Shown here: positions 1-9,803 of the stretch, in pieces
Position numbering within the stretch: the stretch's first letter is position 1
Layout: each line of letters starts with the position of its first letter
NCBI GenBank assembly: GCA_902563305.1
Contig: CACEWP010000002.1
Span: 1 to 64,000 of the forward strand
Direction: 5' to 3'
Source: an uncultured Alphaproteobacteria bacterium
GTDB taxonomy: Bacteria > Pseudomonadota > Alphaproteobacteria > Methylaequorales > Methylaequoraceae
DNA length: 64,000 nt
Program-made: the position numbers and the translations under genes
The notes under the pieces: generated by a model
The model's input: the letters and a program-made list of their open reading frames with translations, nothing else
Told to the model about the DNA's origin: nothing
Database searches by the model: none

Positions 1-172
1 TATTTTTTTTGTTTTCAGTTGGTGGTGAAAGTAGCCGACCTGAATCAGTATTATCATCAATTATTATTTTCTTAATGACTTGAGAATCTTGAGAGTATGA
101 ACTTTTATTCAAAAAAAGAGCTAAGAACAGTACAATAATATACATTTTTGATTTATTTTTAGTGATTTTCAT
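1..172 (-). CDS. N-terminal fragment of a secreted/envelope protein, truncated at the window edge (MKITKNKSKMYIIVLFLALFLNKSSYSQDSQVIKK...)
   Basis: Read by hand on the minus strand from ATG at 172; hydrophobic signal-peptide-like N-terminus; open to base 1. Confidence 0.5.
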   Translation of the reverse strand, partial: MKITKNKSKMYIIVLFLALFLNKSSYSQDSQVIKKIIIDDNTDSGRLLSPPTENKKN

Positions 173-935
173 ATTTATTTTCTATCATCTCTTTAATTAT
201 CTTTCCAATATATTTGTTGCTTGCTACATAAATTTTTTTTTCATTGATCTCTAATTCAAGAAAAACTCCACCTGTCTCTGATATTATAAAAGAAATTTGT
301 TCATTAATTCTTAGACTTGAGTCTGAGAATAATAAGCAATCAATCTTACCACTACTTAAAAGTGATATATCATGAAGAATTGAACCACTCTCTCTTATTT
401 CAATGTTATTATCATTTTGCATAATTTGTCTTATATTCCCCAATATTTTCCTATTTTCTATTTTTAAATTCTTAAAGAAAAATGATGATATTGAATCTTT
501 TAATTTTTTTTTTTCTGATACTCTTATGCGATAATCATTTTTAAAACCACCAAATCCAATTTGAAAATAAAAGTTTTCATCTCTTATTGGATTATAAAGT
601 ACACATGCATTAATTTTGTTATCTTCTTTCAATGAAATGCTGATTACAAAATTATCAATACCTCTAGAGAAATTTGTAGTACTATCAATTGGATCGATTA
701 TCCAACAGTCTTCTAATTCATTATTTATTGATTTGATTTTTAAGTTTGGTCTGATTTTTATCAGAACTTCCTTAAGATCATTTAGAATATTTAATTTTGT
801 AATTTCTATAAATTTTTCAGTATTTTTTACTGAACTCTGTAATTTCTCAATCTCAGTAAAATCTCTTATCATTTTTTTTCCAGAAATTCTTATAGTTTTA
901 TTTAAAACATTTAATATAGGACTTTGGATGCTCAT
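159..935 (-). CDS. suhB: Inositol monophosphatase family protein (SuhB-like)
   Basis: DCWIIDPIDSTTNFSRG metal-binding motif; next to efp. Confidence 0.8.
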   Translation of the reverse strand: MSIQSPILNVLNKTIRISGKKMIRDFTEIEKLQSSVKNTEKFIEITKLNILNDLKEVLIKIRPNLKIKSINNELEDCWIIDPIDSTTNFSRGIDNFVISISLKEDNKINACVLYNPIRDENFYFQIGFGGFKNDYRIRVSEKKKLKDSISSFFFKNLKIENRKILGNIRQIMQNDNNIEIRESGSILHDISLLSSGKIDCLLFSDSSLRINEQISFIISETGGVFLELEINEKKIYVASNKYIGKIIKEMIENKYENH

Positions 936-937
936 AC

Positions 938-1507
938 TTAGTCTTTGGCTTTTTCTACATAATTCAAAGTTTCAGAGCTAATAAGAACTTTGTCTCCTTC
1001 TTTTATGTGAGGGGGTACTAGTATTTTTAGATTATTATTTGTTACTGCATTTTTAAAAGATGATGATGCTGTTTGTCCTTTAACAACCGCATCGGAGCTT
1101 TTGATTTCTACCTTAATGTTTTTTGGAAACTTAACTTTTGCTACTTTTTCATCAACTAACTCTAAAATTATTTGCATACCATCTTCAAGTAGTCTTTCTT
1201 TACCTTTTATTAATTCTGCTGAATATGTCATTTGTTCAAAGTTTTGATTGTTCATAACTGTAAAAGTTTCACTTTCAATAAAAAGAAAAGTAACTTCAAC
1301 TTCGTTTACAGAAATTTTCTCTACATTTTCAGAGGTTCTCCATCTTTCATTGTATTTGACACCACTTTTAATATCTTTCATTTCAACTTGCACAAATGCT
1401 CCGCCTTTACCTGGTTTTATAATATTAGTACTAAGAACCTCCATCATTTTGTCTTTGTGTTTTAAAACGTTCCCAACTCTGATTAGATTAGCGTTAATTT
1501 TCATCAT
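938..1507 (-). CDS. efp: Translation elongation factor P
   Basis: N-terminal KOW-like domain with IIKPGKGGAFVQVEMKDIKSG and C-terminal OB domains; 189 aa. Confidence 0.93.
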   Translation of the reverse strand: MMKINANLIRVGNVLKHKDKMMEVLSTNIIKPGKGGAFVQVEMKDIKSGVKYNERWRTSENVEKISVNEVEVTFLFIESETFTVMNNQNFEQMTYSAELIKGKERLLEDGMQIILELVDEKVAKVKFPKNIKVEIKSSDAVVKGQTASSSFKNAVTNNNLKILVPPHIKEGDKVLISSETLNYVEKAKD

Positions 1508-2138
1508 TTTTGTTTTCTTTTAAAATTTTGTTAAAAAGTAATGCCGATTCAATTGGCCCTTTTTCATAGTTCCAAAAACTATTGATCATTGCTATGTTAA
1601 GGGGTTTGTATTTAAGTAATTGCATAAAGTTACTATGGTTTATCCCACCAATTAAGGTAAAAGGCAATCTTAATTTTTTTAATGAAACAAATAAGCTTTC
1701 TATGTTGATAGTTCTTTTTTTTATCTTTGAAAATGTTTTAAATAATGGTCCAAACGCCACATAATCAGCTTTTTGATTTTTTGCTTTATCGTAAAGTATT
1801 AGTGAATCCGAACAACTAACTCCAACGATAAAATTTTCGCCAAATTTCATCTTTGCATCTTGACAATTTTTATCACCCTGTCCTAGGTGAATTCCATCGA
1901 ATTTGAATCTTTCTGCTATCTCAAAATCATCATTGATTATCATTTTAATTTTCTTTCTTTTACATATTTCACGAATTTTATTGTAGTGCCTTTCCACAAA
2001 TTTCAATTTGTTCAACATTGAAGAATATTTAGGGCGAAATTGGAAAAAATTTACTTTTATAATATCTGTAATTCTATCAAAGTTTTGATGATTGAAATTT
2101 TTATTTATTTTTGGTGGGGAGATAATGTAAAATTTCAT
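1494..2138 (-). CDS. thiE: Thiamine phosphate synthase
   Basis: IHLGQGD, GVSCSD, ADYVAFGPLFKT and IGGIN motifs. Confidence 0.85.
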   Translation of the reverse strand: MKFYIISPPKINKNFNHQNFDRITDIIKVNFFQFRPKYSSMLNKLKFVERHYNKIREICKRKKIKMIINDDFEIAERFKFDGIHLGQGDKNCQDAKMKFGENFIVGVSCSDSLILYDKAKNQKADYVAFGPLFKTFSKIKKRTINIESLFVSLKKLRLPFTLIGGINHSNFMQLLKYKPLNIAMINSFWNYEKGPIESALLFNKILKENKNDEN

Positions 2139-2155
2139 TTTAAAAAACTCTAAAA

Positions 2156-2512
2156 TTAGATTTCTTTAATTCTTAATTTTTTGATTAAAAGAATTTTAAC
2201 TTTTTCGTTTTTTGCAATTGATAGAATCTTATTAAAGTTACTGCTCATATTTGTTTCATCCATTGCAAATATTTTAATTTTTAGTCCTATCAATGCAAGT
2301 GATAATCCTACGTTATTCCCAAGCTCAACAATATAATTAAGATTTCTTTTTTGTAGTTTCTCATTCATTATCTTTACATAAAGAGGTCCTTGCCAAACTA
2401 TAGAACTATATCTGTGCAAAAGATTTACCTTCTTTAGTGGATATTTTTTTTTAATAAGTTGTAGATCTTTTAGATTTTTAATTTCGAACGTTTCATTGTC
2501 ATAAATTCCCAT
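2156..2512 (-). CDS. Conserved hypothetical protein, 118 aa
   Basis: Intact ORF between gap and thiE, same strand. Confidence 0.5.
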   Translation of the reverse strand: MGIYDNETFEIKNLKDLQLIKKKYPLKKVNLLHRYSSIVWQGPLYVKIMNEKLQKRNLNYIVELGNNVGLSLALIGLKIKIFAMDETNMSSNFNKILSIAKNEKVKILLIKKLRIKEI

Positions 2513-3510
2513 TAAATAATTTTTTTAATTACATCAATAAGTCTATTAGAAAATCCCCATTCATTGTCATACCATGATAAGACTCTACAAAATTTATCAT
2601 TAATTACAGTTATTTCCGACAAATCAATAACAGAACTATGGGGGTTATGATTAAAATCTCCTGAAACCATTGGATCTGAAACGGTTTGAATTATAGATTT
2701 GAATTCTTTTTTTTCAGAGTTTAAAAAGATTTCTTTAAGTTCACTAGACGATGTAGGACGTTTTGAGTAAAACTTAAAGTCTACTAAAGAAACATTAGGA
2801 GTCGGAACTCGTATTGCACTTCCATCGATTTTACCCTTTAAATTCGGTAGTACTTCTCCAACTGCTCTAGCTGCTCCAGTTGAGGTTGGAATTATTGAAA
2901 TGAGAGAATTTCTAGCTCTTCTTAAATCTTTATGCAGAGTGTCAATCGTATTTTGATCCCCAGTTACTGAATGAACAGTTGTCATATAACCAGAATCAAT
3001 TCCAATAATTTTATCTACAAGGTAAGCAATAGGAGCTAGACAATTTGTTGTGCATGAGCCATTTGAGATTATTACATGCTCTTTTTTGATATCTTTTTCG
3101 TTAATTCCATAGACTACGGTTATGTCTGGATCTTTTGATGGTGCAGAAATTAAAACTTTTTTTGCACCTGCATTTATATGAAGATAAGCTTTATCTCTAT
3201 CTGTAAAAATACCTGTAGATTCAATTACTAAATCGACTCCTAGTTTGTTCCAAGAAAGTTTTATAGGATTTGATTCTTTTAAAAACTTTATTTGATGATT
3301 ATTAATAGTGACAGAATCATTAACTTTATTAAATTTATATGGTAAAGTTCCATGTACAGTGTCATATTTTAATAAGTGAAGATTGCTATCAATATTTCCT
3401 AAATCATTAATTGCCACGATGTTAAATTCTTTAACATTCCTTTCCAGGAATGCTCGAAGGGTTAGTCTTCCAATCCTTCCAAAACCATTGATTGCTACTT
3501 TAATTTTCAT
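2512..3510 (-). CDS. gap: Glyceraldehyde-3-phosphate dehydrogenase
   Basis: INGFGRIGR, SNGSCTTNCLAP, WYDNEWGFSNR. Confidence 0.97.
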   Translation of the reverse strand: MKIKVAINGFGRIGRLTLRAFLERNVKEFNIVAINDLGNIDSNLHLLKYDTVHGTLPYKFNKVNDSVTINNHQIKFLKESNPIKLSWNKLGVDLVIESTGIFTDRDKAYLHINAGAKKVLISAPSKDPDITVVYGINEKDIKKEHVIISNGSCTTNCLAPIAYLVDKIIGIDSGYMTTVHSVTGDQNTIDTLHKDLRRARNSLISIIPTSTGAARAVGEVLPNLKGKIDGSAIRVPTPNVSLVDFKFYSKRPTSSSELKEIFLNSEKKEFKSIIQTVSDPMVSGDFNHNPHSSVIDLSEITVINDKFCRVLSWYDNEWGFSNRLIDVIKKII

Positions 3511-3592
3511 GACAGATAATAATTATAATTATTGATTAATGAAAATTTATTGTATTGTAAAGGACTAGAAAAAATAAAGTTTATAAAACGTA

Positions 3593-3778
3593 ATGGAAAA
3601 AAATATAAAAGAGATCTTAAATAGAATAAGGAAGATTAATAAGAAAATAAATAAATCCAATTTTTCAAGAAAAAAAGAGGGAGATAAAAAGCTTCTAAAA
3701 AAAACTATTATTATGTTAGAGAAAATTTTAAATTATATCGAAAAAAAAGATGCCGATATTAAAAATAAAAATCAATAA
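3593..3778 (+). CDS. Small coiled-coil protein upstream of zapA (ZauP/DUF4164-like candidate)
   Basis: 61-aa Lys/Ile-rich helical ORF overlapping the zapA start; position matches the alphaproteobacterial zapA-upstream protein. Confidence 0.5.
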   Translation: MEKNIKEILNRIRKINKKINKSNFSRKKEGDKKLLKKTIIMLEKILNYIEKKDADIKNKNQ

Positions 3779-4025
3779 TAAAAACATTGAATTAGAATGT
3801 GGTGAAGGGGAAGAAGAATTACTTCGTGAAGCTGAGCAAGAAATTAATTTAAAATTAAAAAAACATAAAGAGTTACAATCTTTATCAGAATCAAAAAAAT
3901 ATCTTATGATTGCATTGATAGTAATTAGTGAAAAAATTGTTGAAGAAAAAAAAAAATCAGACAATGAAGTGTATTATAAAGAAATCATTAAAGAGTTAGA
4001 AAAACTTGAGCAAATTTTAAAATAA
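3750..4025 (+). CDS. zapA: Cell division protein ZapA
   Basis: Size, ECGEGEEELLREAEQEIN N-terminus, coiled-coil C-terminus, position before the 5-FCL gene. Confidence 0.8.
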   Translation: MPILKIKINNKNIELECGEGEEELLREAEQEINLKLKKHKELQSLSESKKYLMIALIVISEKIVEEKKKSDNEVYYKEIIKELEKLEQILK

Positions 4026-4032
4026 ATACAAA

Positions 4033-4587
4033 ATGGTTGAAATTCAAAAAACTAAAATTAGAAAAAATATTATTAAATCAAGACAGTTGATTAAAAATAG
4101 AAATTTAAAAGAAAACAAAATAAAGGAAAAATTAGTCCAACTTATAAACACCAATAATATCATTGTATCTACTTATTTTTCTATTAATCATGAAGTAAAT
4201 ATTAATAATTTTACAAAGTATTTACTTGGAAAAAACCAAAGAATAGTTTTACCGTTTATAGATAAATCAAATTCACATTTACTTTTTAAAGAGTGGAAAA
4301 TAAAAGAAAACCTTTTTCCAGGCAAATATGGAATAATGACACCAGCAAATAATAGTTTTTTAAGCCCAAAAATATTACTTATACCAATGGTTGCTTTCGA
4401 TGTTAAAAAAAATCGTCTTGGATATGGGGGTGGATATTATGATAGAACTATTTCATACTTAGAGAAAAAAAGTAAAATTCTGAAATTTGGAATTGCATTT
4501 GATGAGCAGGAGATTAAAAAAGTCCCTACATTAAATTTTGATAAAAAAATGGACTTAATTGTTACTCAATCAAGAATAATTATTTAA
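4033..4587 (+). CDS. 5-formyltetrahydrofolate cyclo-ligase
   Basis: LIPMVAFDVKKNRLGYGGGYYDR motif. Confidence 0.92.
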   Translation: MVEIQKTKIRKNIIKSRQLIKNRNLKENKIKEKLVQLINTNNIIVSTYFSINHEVNINNFTKYLLGKNQRIVLPFIDKSNSHLLFKEWKIKENLFPGKYGIMTPANNSFLSPKILLIPMVAFDVKKNRLGYGGGYYDRTISYLEKKSKILKFGIAFDEQEIKKVPTLNFDKKMDLIVTQSRIII

Positions 4588-4599
4588 TATGTGTAAACA

Positions 4600-5397
4600 A
4601 TGAATATACTTATTTGTGGTGATATCGTTGGTAGGTCGGGAAGGGAGGTTATCGAGAGATTTATTCCTGATCTCATATCAGAATATAATTTAGGTTTTGT
4701 AATAGTTAATGCTGAAAATTCAGCTAGTGGATTTGGAATTACTAAAAAAATTTGTGATCAACTTTATAAACTAGGTGTTGACGTAATTACTTCTGGAAAT
4801 CATATATGGGACCAAAAAGAAATTATAAACTATATTGATAATGATAAGAGGTTAATTCGTCCGTGTAATTATCCTTCAGAAACCCCTGGAAGGGGATACG
4901 GTGTATTTAAACTGAGCAATGGAAATCTAATTTCAATTATAAATGTTATGTGTAGACTTTTTATGGATAGCATTGGGGATCCTTTTAGATCATTAGATGA
5001 AATTATAGAACAAATTAAGATAAAGCATGGAACTCATACAATAGTCGTAGACATTCATGGAGAGTCTACATCAGAAAAGATGGCATTAGGACACTATTTG
5101 GACGGCCGAGTTACAGCTGTTTTAGGAACTCATACTCATATACCGACTTCAGATCTTCAAATATTAGAGAAAGGTACTTTCTATCAGACTGACCTAGGAA
5201 TGTGTGGAGATTATGATTCAGTCATAGGTATGAAAAAAGAAGCTTGTATACAAAGATTTACAAAAAGTTTTCTTAAGACAAGACTTGAACCGGCTAGTGG
5301 TGAGGGTACATTATGTGGTACAATAATAAAAATTGATAAAGAAAGCAAAGTTTCTGAGTTTCAGCAAATTTTAAAAGGTGGGAGACTAAATAAATAA
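4600..5397 (+). CDS. YmdB-family metallophosphoesterase
   Basis: GDIVGRSGRE, VNAENSASGFG, TSGNHIWD, GTHTHIPT. Confidence 0.92.
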   Translation: MNILICGDIVGRSGREVIERFIPDLISEYNLGFVIVNAENSASGFGITKKICDQLYKLGVDVITSGNHIWDQKEIINYIDNDKRLIRPCNYPSETPGRGYGVFKLSNGNLISIINVMCRLFMDSIGDPFRSLDEIIEQIKIKHGTHTIVVDIHGESTSEKMALGHYLDGRVTAVLGTHTHIPTSDLQILEKGTFYQTDLGMCGDYDSVIGMKKEACIQRFTKSFLKTRLEPASGEGTLCGTIIKIDKESKVSEFQQILKGGRLNK

Positions 5398-6146
5398 TGG
5401 CAGGTCATTCGAAATTTAAAAATATCATGCACAGAAAAGGCGCTCAGGATAAAAAGAGAGCAAAACTTTTTTCACGTCTCATTAGAGAAATTTCAGTTGC
5501 ATCTAAAATCGGAGGAGTGGATCCAGATGCGAATCCAAGACTAAGAGCTGCTGTTAACAATGCTTTGTCATCTAATATGTCAAAAGACAGTATTCAAAAG
5601 GCAATTAATAAAAACCAAGCTAACTCTGAGAATGAACAATTTTTGGAAATTACATACGAAGGCTTTGGACCTTCTGGTGTTGCAATTATTATTGAATCTC
5701 TGACAGATAATAAAAATAGAAGTGCCTCGGAGATCAGGTCTACTTTTTCAAAATATGATGGAAATCTGGGAATAAGTGGTTCAGTAAAACATAATTTTAA
5801 TAAAACAGGAAGAATCACATATCCTAGTGATTCAGATGATTTCGACAATTTTTTTGAATTTTGTGTATCTTTAAACGTTGAGGACATCATAGAGAATGAA
5901 ACTACTTTTGATATTATAACTTCTTTGGAATCATTTCATGATGTAATGATAAGTTTAGAAAAAAAATATTCTTTACCAACATTCTCATCAATAGAATGGA
6001 GACCTGTAAACATTGTTGATGTCAAAAATGAAGATCATGCAAAAAAACTTTTAACTTTATTAAACAAATTAGAAGATCTAGATGATGTCCAAACTGTTGT
6101 CTCAAACTTTAATATAGATGAAGAAATTTTGAATAGTATTATTTAA
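5397..6146 (+). CDS. YebC/PmpR-family transcriptional regulator
   Basis: MAGHSKFKNIMHRKGAQDKKRAKLFSRLIREI. Confidence 0.96.
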   Translation: MAGHSKFKNIMHRKGAQDKKRAKLFSRLIREISVASKIGGVDPDANPRLRAAVNNALSSNMSKDSIQKAINKNQANSENEQFLEITYEGFGPSGVAIIIESLTDNKNRSASEIRSTFSKYDGNLGISGSVKHNFNKTGRITYPSDSDDFDNFFEFCVSLNVEDIIENETTFDIITSLESFHDVMISLEKKYSLPTFSSIEWRPVNIVDVKNEDHAKKLLTLLNKLEDLDDVQTVVSNFNIDEEILNSII

Positions 6147-6652
6147 TGGATGAGCAACTTATAATGGGAATTGATCCGGGTTTAAATTCAACTGGATGGG
6201 GTATGATTAAAAGTTATAAAAATAAAGAAATTTACTTGTCTCACGGAGTTATAAAAACTAATAATAAAGTAAAATTAGGAGAAAGGCTGAATATAATTCA
6301 TAAAGATTTAATAAATTTAATAATTAAATTTAAACCAGATTTTATTTCAGTTGAAAAGATTTTCTCAAATGTAAACGCAGATTCAACTTTAAAATTAGGC
6401 AAAGCAAGAGGTATTGTTTTCTTAGCTGCTGCGCAAAAACAAATTAATATAAGTGAGTATTCTCCAAATACTGTCAAAAAAAATTTAGTTGGTTATGGTC
6501 ATGCCAACAAACTTCAAATTATTGAAATGATAAAAAGAATTTATCCAAACATAAATACTATTGATGACAATGCTGCTGACGCCTTAGCAGTGGCTACTTG
6601 TCATGCAATGCAAAATCAATCAAAAATACCACAGATGTCAAACCAGAAATGA
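6146..6652 (+). CDS. ruvC: Holliday junction resolvase RuvC
   Basis: MGIDPGLNSTGWG; EKIFSNVNADSTLKLGKARG; DDNAADALAVATCHA. Confidence 0.96.
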   Translation: MDEQLIMGIDPGLNSTGWGMIKSYKNKEIYLSHGVIKTNNKVKLGERLNIIHKDLINLIIKFKPDFISVEKIFSNVNADSTLKLGKARGIVFLAAAQKQINISEYSPNTVKKNLVGYGHANKLQIIEMIKRIYPNINTIDDNAADALAVATCHAMQNQSKIPQMSNQK

Positions 6653-7251
6653 TTGTAAAACTCAAAGGAAATATTGAACAATTTGATCAAAATTTTCTTG
6701 ACCTTGATGTGAATGGTACTGTTTACAGAATTCTAATGTCAAATAGAAATATAGAGAGACTTGGTCCAATAGGATCGCAAATAATAATCTTTATTTATGA
6801 AATTATTAAAGAGGATTCTCGAATATTTGCAGGCTTTTTAAATAACGAAGAACGTGAGACCTTTGGAGAACTTTTAACAGTTCAGGGCGTTGGGAGTAAA
6901 ATGGCTTTAAATATTATGTCAAATCTTGAAAATGAAATTATTATTAATTCAATTTTAAATGAAGATGCTAAAATATTCAATAGTATAAGTGGTGTTGGAA
7001 GTAAATTAGCTTTAAGAATAATTAATGAATTAAAAGAAAAATTTAAAAAAAAACTATTAAAAAAAGAAATTACTATTTCAAAAGACAACAACTCTACTTT
7101 TAAGGATCTTGTTTCATGTCTAGTCAATTTAGGTTTTAGTCAAAAAATATGTGAAACTACTGCGAGTTATGTTATAAGTGAAAATCAAGAAAAAAAACTC
7201 GAAGAATTGATTCCTATAGCAATAAAAAGTTTATCAAATCCTAGTTCATAA
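6649..7251 (+). CDS. ruvA: Holliday junction helicase subunit RuvA
   Basis: Start MIVKLKGNIEQ (ATGA overlap with the ruvC stop); HhH motifs LLTVQGVGSKMALNI and ISGVGSKLALRIINELK. Confidence 0.95.
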   Translation: MIVKLKGNIEQFDQNFLDLDVNGTVYRILMSNRNIERLGPIGSQIIIFIYEIIKEDSRIFAGFLNNEERETFGELLTVQGVGSKMALNIMSNLENEIIINSILNEDAKIFNSISGVGSKLALRIINELKEKFKKKLLKKEITISKDNNSTFKDLVSCLVNLGFSQKICETTASYVISENQEKKLEELIPIAIKSLSNPSS

Positions 7252-7258
7252 GGTTAAA

Positions 7259-8248
7259 GTGGAAAAAGAAGATATTACCTTAACTCCCAAAGAGATAAAA
7301 GAAGATAAAAAAATCAATCTTCGACCTAAGGCTATTACAGATTTTATAGGTCAAGAAAATTTAAAATTAAATTTGGATACCTTTATAAAGTCATCTGTTA
7401 AAACTAAAAATAATTTAGATCACATAATTTTGTACGGCCCTCCAGGACTTGGGAAAACAACCCTAGCAAACATTATTGCACATGAAAAAAACGTAAATAT
7501 TCACTCTACATCTGGTCCTGCATTTTCAAAGAAAGGTGACTTAGTTACTCTACTTAGTAATCTGGCAGATGGTGATATATTATTTATTGATGAGATCCAT
7601 AGACTGTCGCCAATAATTGAAGAGTCACTATATCCAGCTATGGAAGATTTTAAATGTGATTATATCATTGGAGCAGGTCCCTCTGCCCGTGTTATGCAGA
7701 TTTCAATTGAAAAATTTACACTCATTGGCGCTACAACCAGACTCGGTTTATTAAGCCGACCCCTGAGAGACAGATTTGGGATTCCACTCCAGTTAGAATT
7801 TTATAACCCAGAGAGTTTGAAAGAAATTTTAATTCTGAATGCAAAGAAATTGAATGTCGATATTGAACAAATGGCAGCCTTCGAAATAGCAAAAAGATCA
7901 AGAGGAACACCTCGGATAGCTATAAGACTTCTAAAAAGAATTCTAGACTTTTCAATTGTTCAGAATTCTCAAGGTATTAATATGGACATTGTTTTAAATT
8001 CTTTAAAACAAATGAGAATTGATTCTGAAGGCCTGGATGAAATGGATAGAAAATATCTCAAGTGTATTTCTAATGATTATAATGGTGGACCAGTTGGAGT
8101 TGAAACTTTAAGTGCAGCACTTTTAGAACAAAGGGATATTATTGAAGATGTAATAGAACCCTACTTAATGCAAAAAGGACTTGTTCAAAGAACGTCAAGA
8201 GGAAGAATAGTCTCAAGAAAAGGGATGAATCACATAAAATCGAATTAA
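7259..8248 (+). CDS. ruvB: Holliday junction helicase subunit RuvB (GTG start)
   Basis: Walker A GPPGLGKTTLA, DEIHRL, GATTRLGLLSRPLRDRFG. Confidence 0.97.
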   Translation: MEKEDITLTPKEIKEDKKINLRPKAITDFIGQENLKLNLDTFIKSSVKTKNNLDHIILYGPPGLGKTTLANIIAHEKNVNIHSTSGPAFSKKGDLVTLLSNLADGDILFIDEIHRLSPIIEESLYPAMEDFKCDYIIGAGPSARVMQISIEKFTLIGATTRLGLLSRPLRDRFGIPLQLEFYNPESLKEILILNAKKLNVDIEQMAAFEIAKRSRGTPRIAIRLLKRILDFSIVQNSQGINMDIVLNSLKQMRIDSEGLDEMDRKYLKCISNDYNGGPVGVETLSAALLEQRDIIEDVIEPYLMQKGLVQRTSRGRIVSRKGMNHIKSN

Positions 8249-8252
8249 AAAG

Positions 8253-8666
8253 ATGAAAAAATTACACGAAGATTTCTTTACTGTTTATTATGAAAACACT
8301 GATTCTTCAGGCTTTGTATATCACACTTGTTATTTAAACTTTTGTGAAAGAGCAAGAAGCAACATGATTAATCAAGATTTTCCAAATTTAGCTCAAATGC
8401 TTCTTAATAATTCAAGATTTTTTGTTGTAAAAAAAATTAATGCAAATTTTTTTAAACCATCTTTTTTATTTGATAAGTTAAAAGTTGTAACATTTTTCAA
8501 TGGAAATTCTTATACCTCAATAAATCTTATTCAGAAAATAATAAAAGAAAAAATTGATATATTTGAATTGTCAGTTCAATTAGTGTGGATAAATGGAAAG
8601 GAAAAAAAACCAATAAAAATTCCAATTGATATAATTTCTAGATTTCAATCGATGGAAGTAGTATAA
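8253..8666 (+). CDS. ybgC: YbgC-type acyl-CoA thioesterase (tol-pal associated)
   Basis: VYYENTDSSGFVYHTCYLNFCERAR hotdog motif; precedes tolQ. Confidence 0.88.
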   Translation: MKKLHEDFFTVYYENTDSSGFVYHTCYLNFCERARSNMINQDFPNLAQMLLNNSRFFVVKKINANFFKPSFLFDKLKVVTFFNGNSYTSINLIQKIIKEKIDIFELSVQLVWINGKEKKPIKIPIDIISRFQSMEVV

Positions 8667-8673
8667 CTTTGTT

Positions 8674-9387
8674 ATGGACGAAACTATTGAAAAGAAAATA
8701 ATAGAAGAATCTTCTGATTTTTCAATCTTTTCCTTATTTTTACAAGCAGACGTAGTCGTAAAAATTGTAATAATTTTGCTCTTAATTTCATCAATTTGGT
8801 CATGGACTATTATTTTTTCAAAATATTCCAACCTTAAAGGTATTTTGATGGAAACAGAAGATTTTGAGGAAAAGTTTTATTCAAGCGAAACCTTAAGTAA
8901 ATTGTCAAAAAGAATTGGTGGTCAACCTACACATCCAATGGAAGCTGTTTTTTTTGCTGCAATGGTTTATTTTGATAGAATTAAAACAGGTTTTTCTAAT
9001 AAAAACTTTGATTTTAAAAAAAGTTTTTGTGAAAACGTTAAAAAAGAGATGGAAATTGTTATAAATAAAGAGCTGACTGGATTAGAGAAGGGATTAAATT
9101 TTCTGGCATCAGTAGGTTCCACAGCTCCATTTATTGGACTTTTTGGAACAGTCTGGGGGATTATGAATAGTTTTACCGCAATTGGTATTTCACAAAACAC
9201 AAGTTTAGCTGTTGTTGCACCTGGAATTGCTGAAGCCTTATTTGCAACTGCACTTGGACTTGTGGCAGCCATTCCAGCTGTATTGTTTTTTAATAAATTT
9301 AATAATATGCTAGAAAGTATTAATAATAAATTAGAGGTTTTTTCAGATGAAATACTGGTAATAATTTCAAAAGAAATTTTTAGGTAA
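8674..9387 (+). CDS. tolQ: TolQ
   Basis: APFIGLFGTVWGIMNSF and three TM segments; gene order. Confidence 0.95.
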   Translation: MDETIEKKIIEESSDFSIFSLFLQADVVVKIVIILLLISSIWSWTIIFSKYSNLKGILMETEDFEEKFYSSETLSKLSKRIGGQPTHPMEAVFFAAMVYFDRIKTGFSNKNFDFKKSFCENVKKEMEIVINKELTGLEKGLNFLASVGSTAPFIGLFGTVWGIMNSFTAIGISQNTSLAVVAPGIAEALFATALGLVAAIPAVLFFNKFNNMLESINNKLEVFSDEILVIISKEIFR

Positions 9388-9394
9388 ATTTGAT

Positions 9395-9796
9395 TTGAAA
9401 AAAAAATATCGTAATAAAAAAGCTATTTCTGAGATAAATGTTACACCATTTGTGGACGTAATGCTTGTTTTGTTAATTATTTTTATGGTAACAGCCCCAT
9501 TGTTGACATCTGGTATAAAAATAAATTTACCTGAAAGTTCATCGATTCTTAAAAACGAAAAGAAAGACCCTGTCACTGTTTCATTAAATTCAAATGGTGA
9601 AATTTTTATTCAAAAGAAAAAATTTTCAAAAGAACAACTTATAATTAAACTTACATTATTAAAAGAGAACAATAAAAATCTAAAAATATATATAAAAGGT
9701 GATAAAAAATTAAATTATGGAAAAGTAATGGAATTAATGAACTTGATAAATAAATCTGGCTTCAAAAAAGTAGCACTTGTGACTAAACTAAAATAG
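9395..9796 (+). CDS. tolR: TolR
   Basis: ISEINVTPFVDVMLVLLIIFMVTAPLL; TTG start. Confidence 0.95.
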   Translation: MKKKYRNKKAISEINVTPFVDVMLVLLIIFMVTAPLLTSGIKINLPESSSILKNEKKDPVTVSLNSNGEIFIQKKKFSKEQLIIKLTLLKENNKNLKIYIKGDKKLNYGKVMELMNLINKSGFKKVALVTKLK

Positions 9797-9803
9797 ATTT
9801 GAT

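Noticed and set aside
4020-4040. 6S RNA (ssrS), often between zapA and the 5-FCL gene
   Set aside because: Only 7 nt separate the two genes.
8967-9272. 101-aa minus ORF inside tolQ
   Set aside because: Antisense mirror of conserved TolQ codons; no motif.
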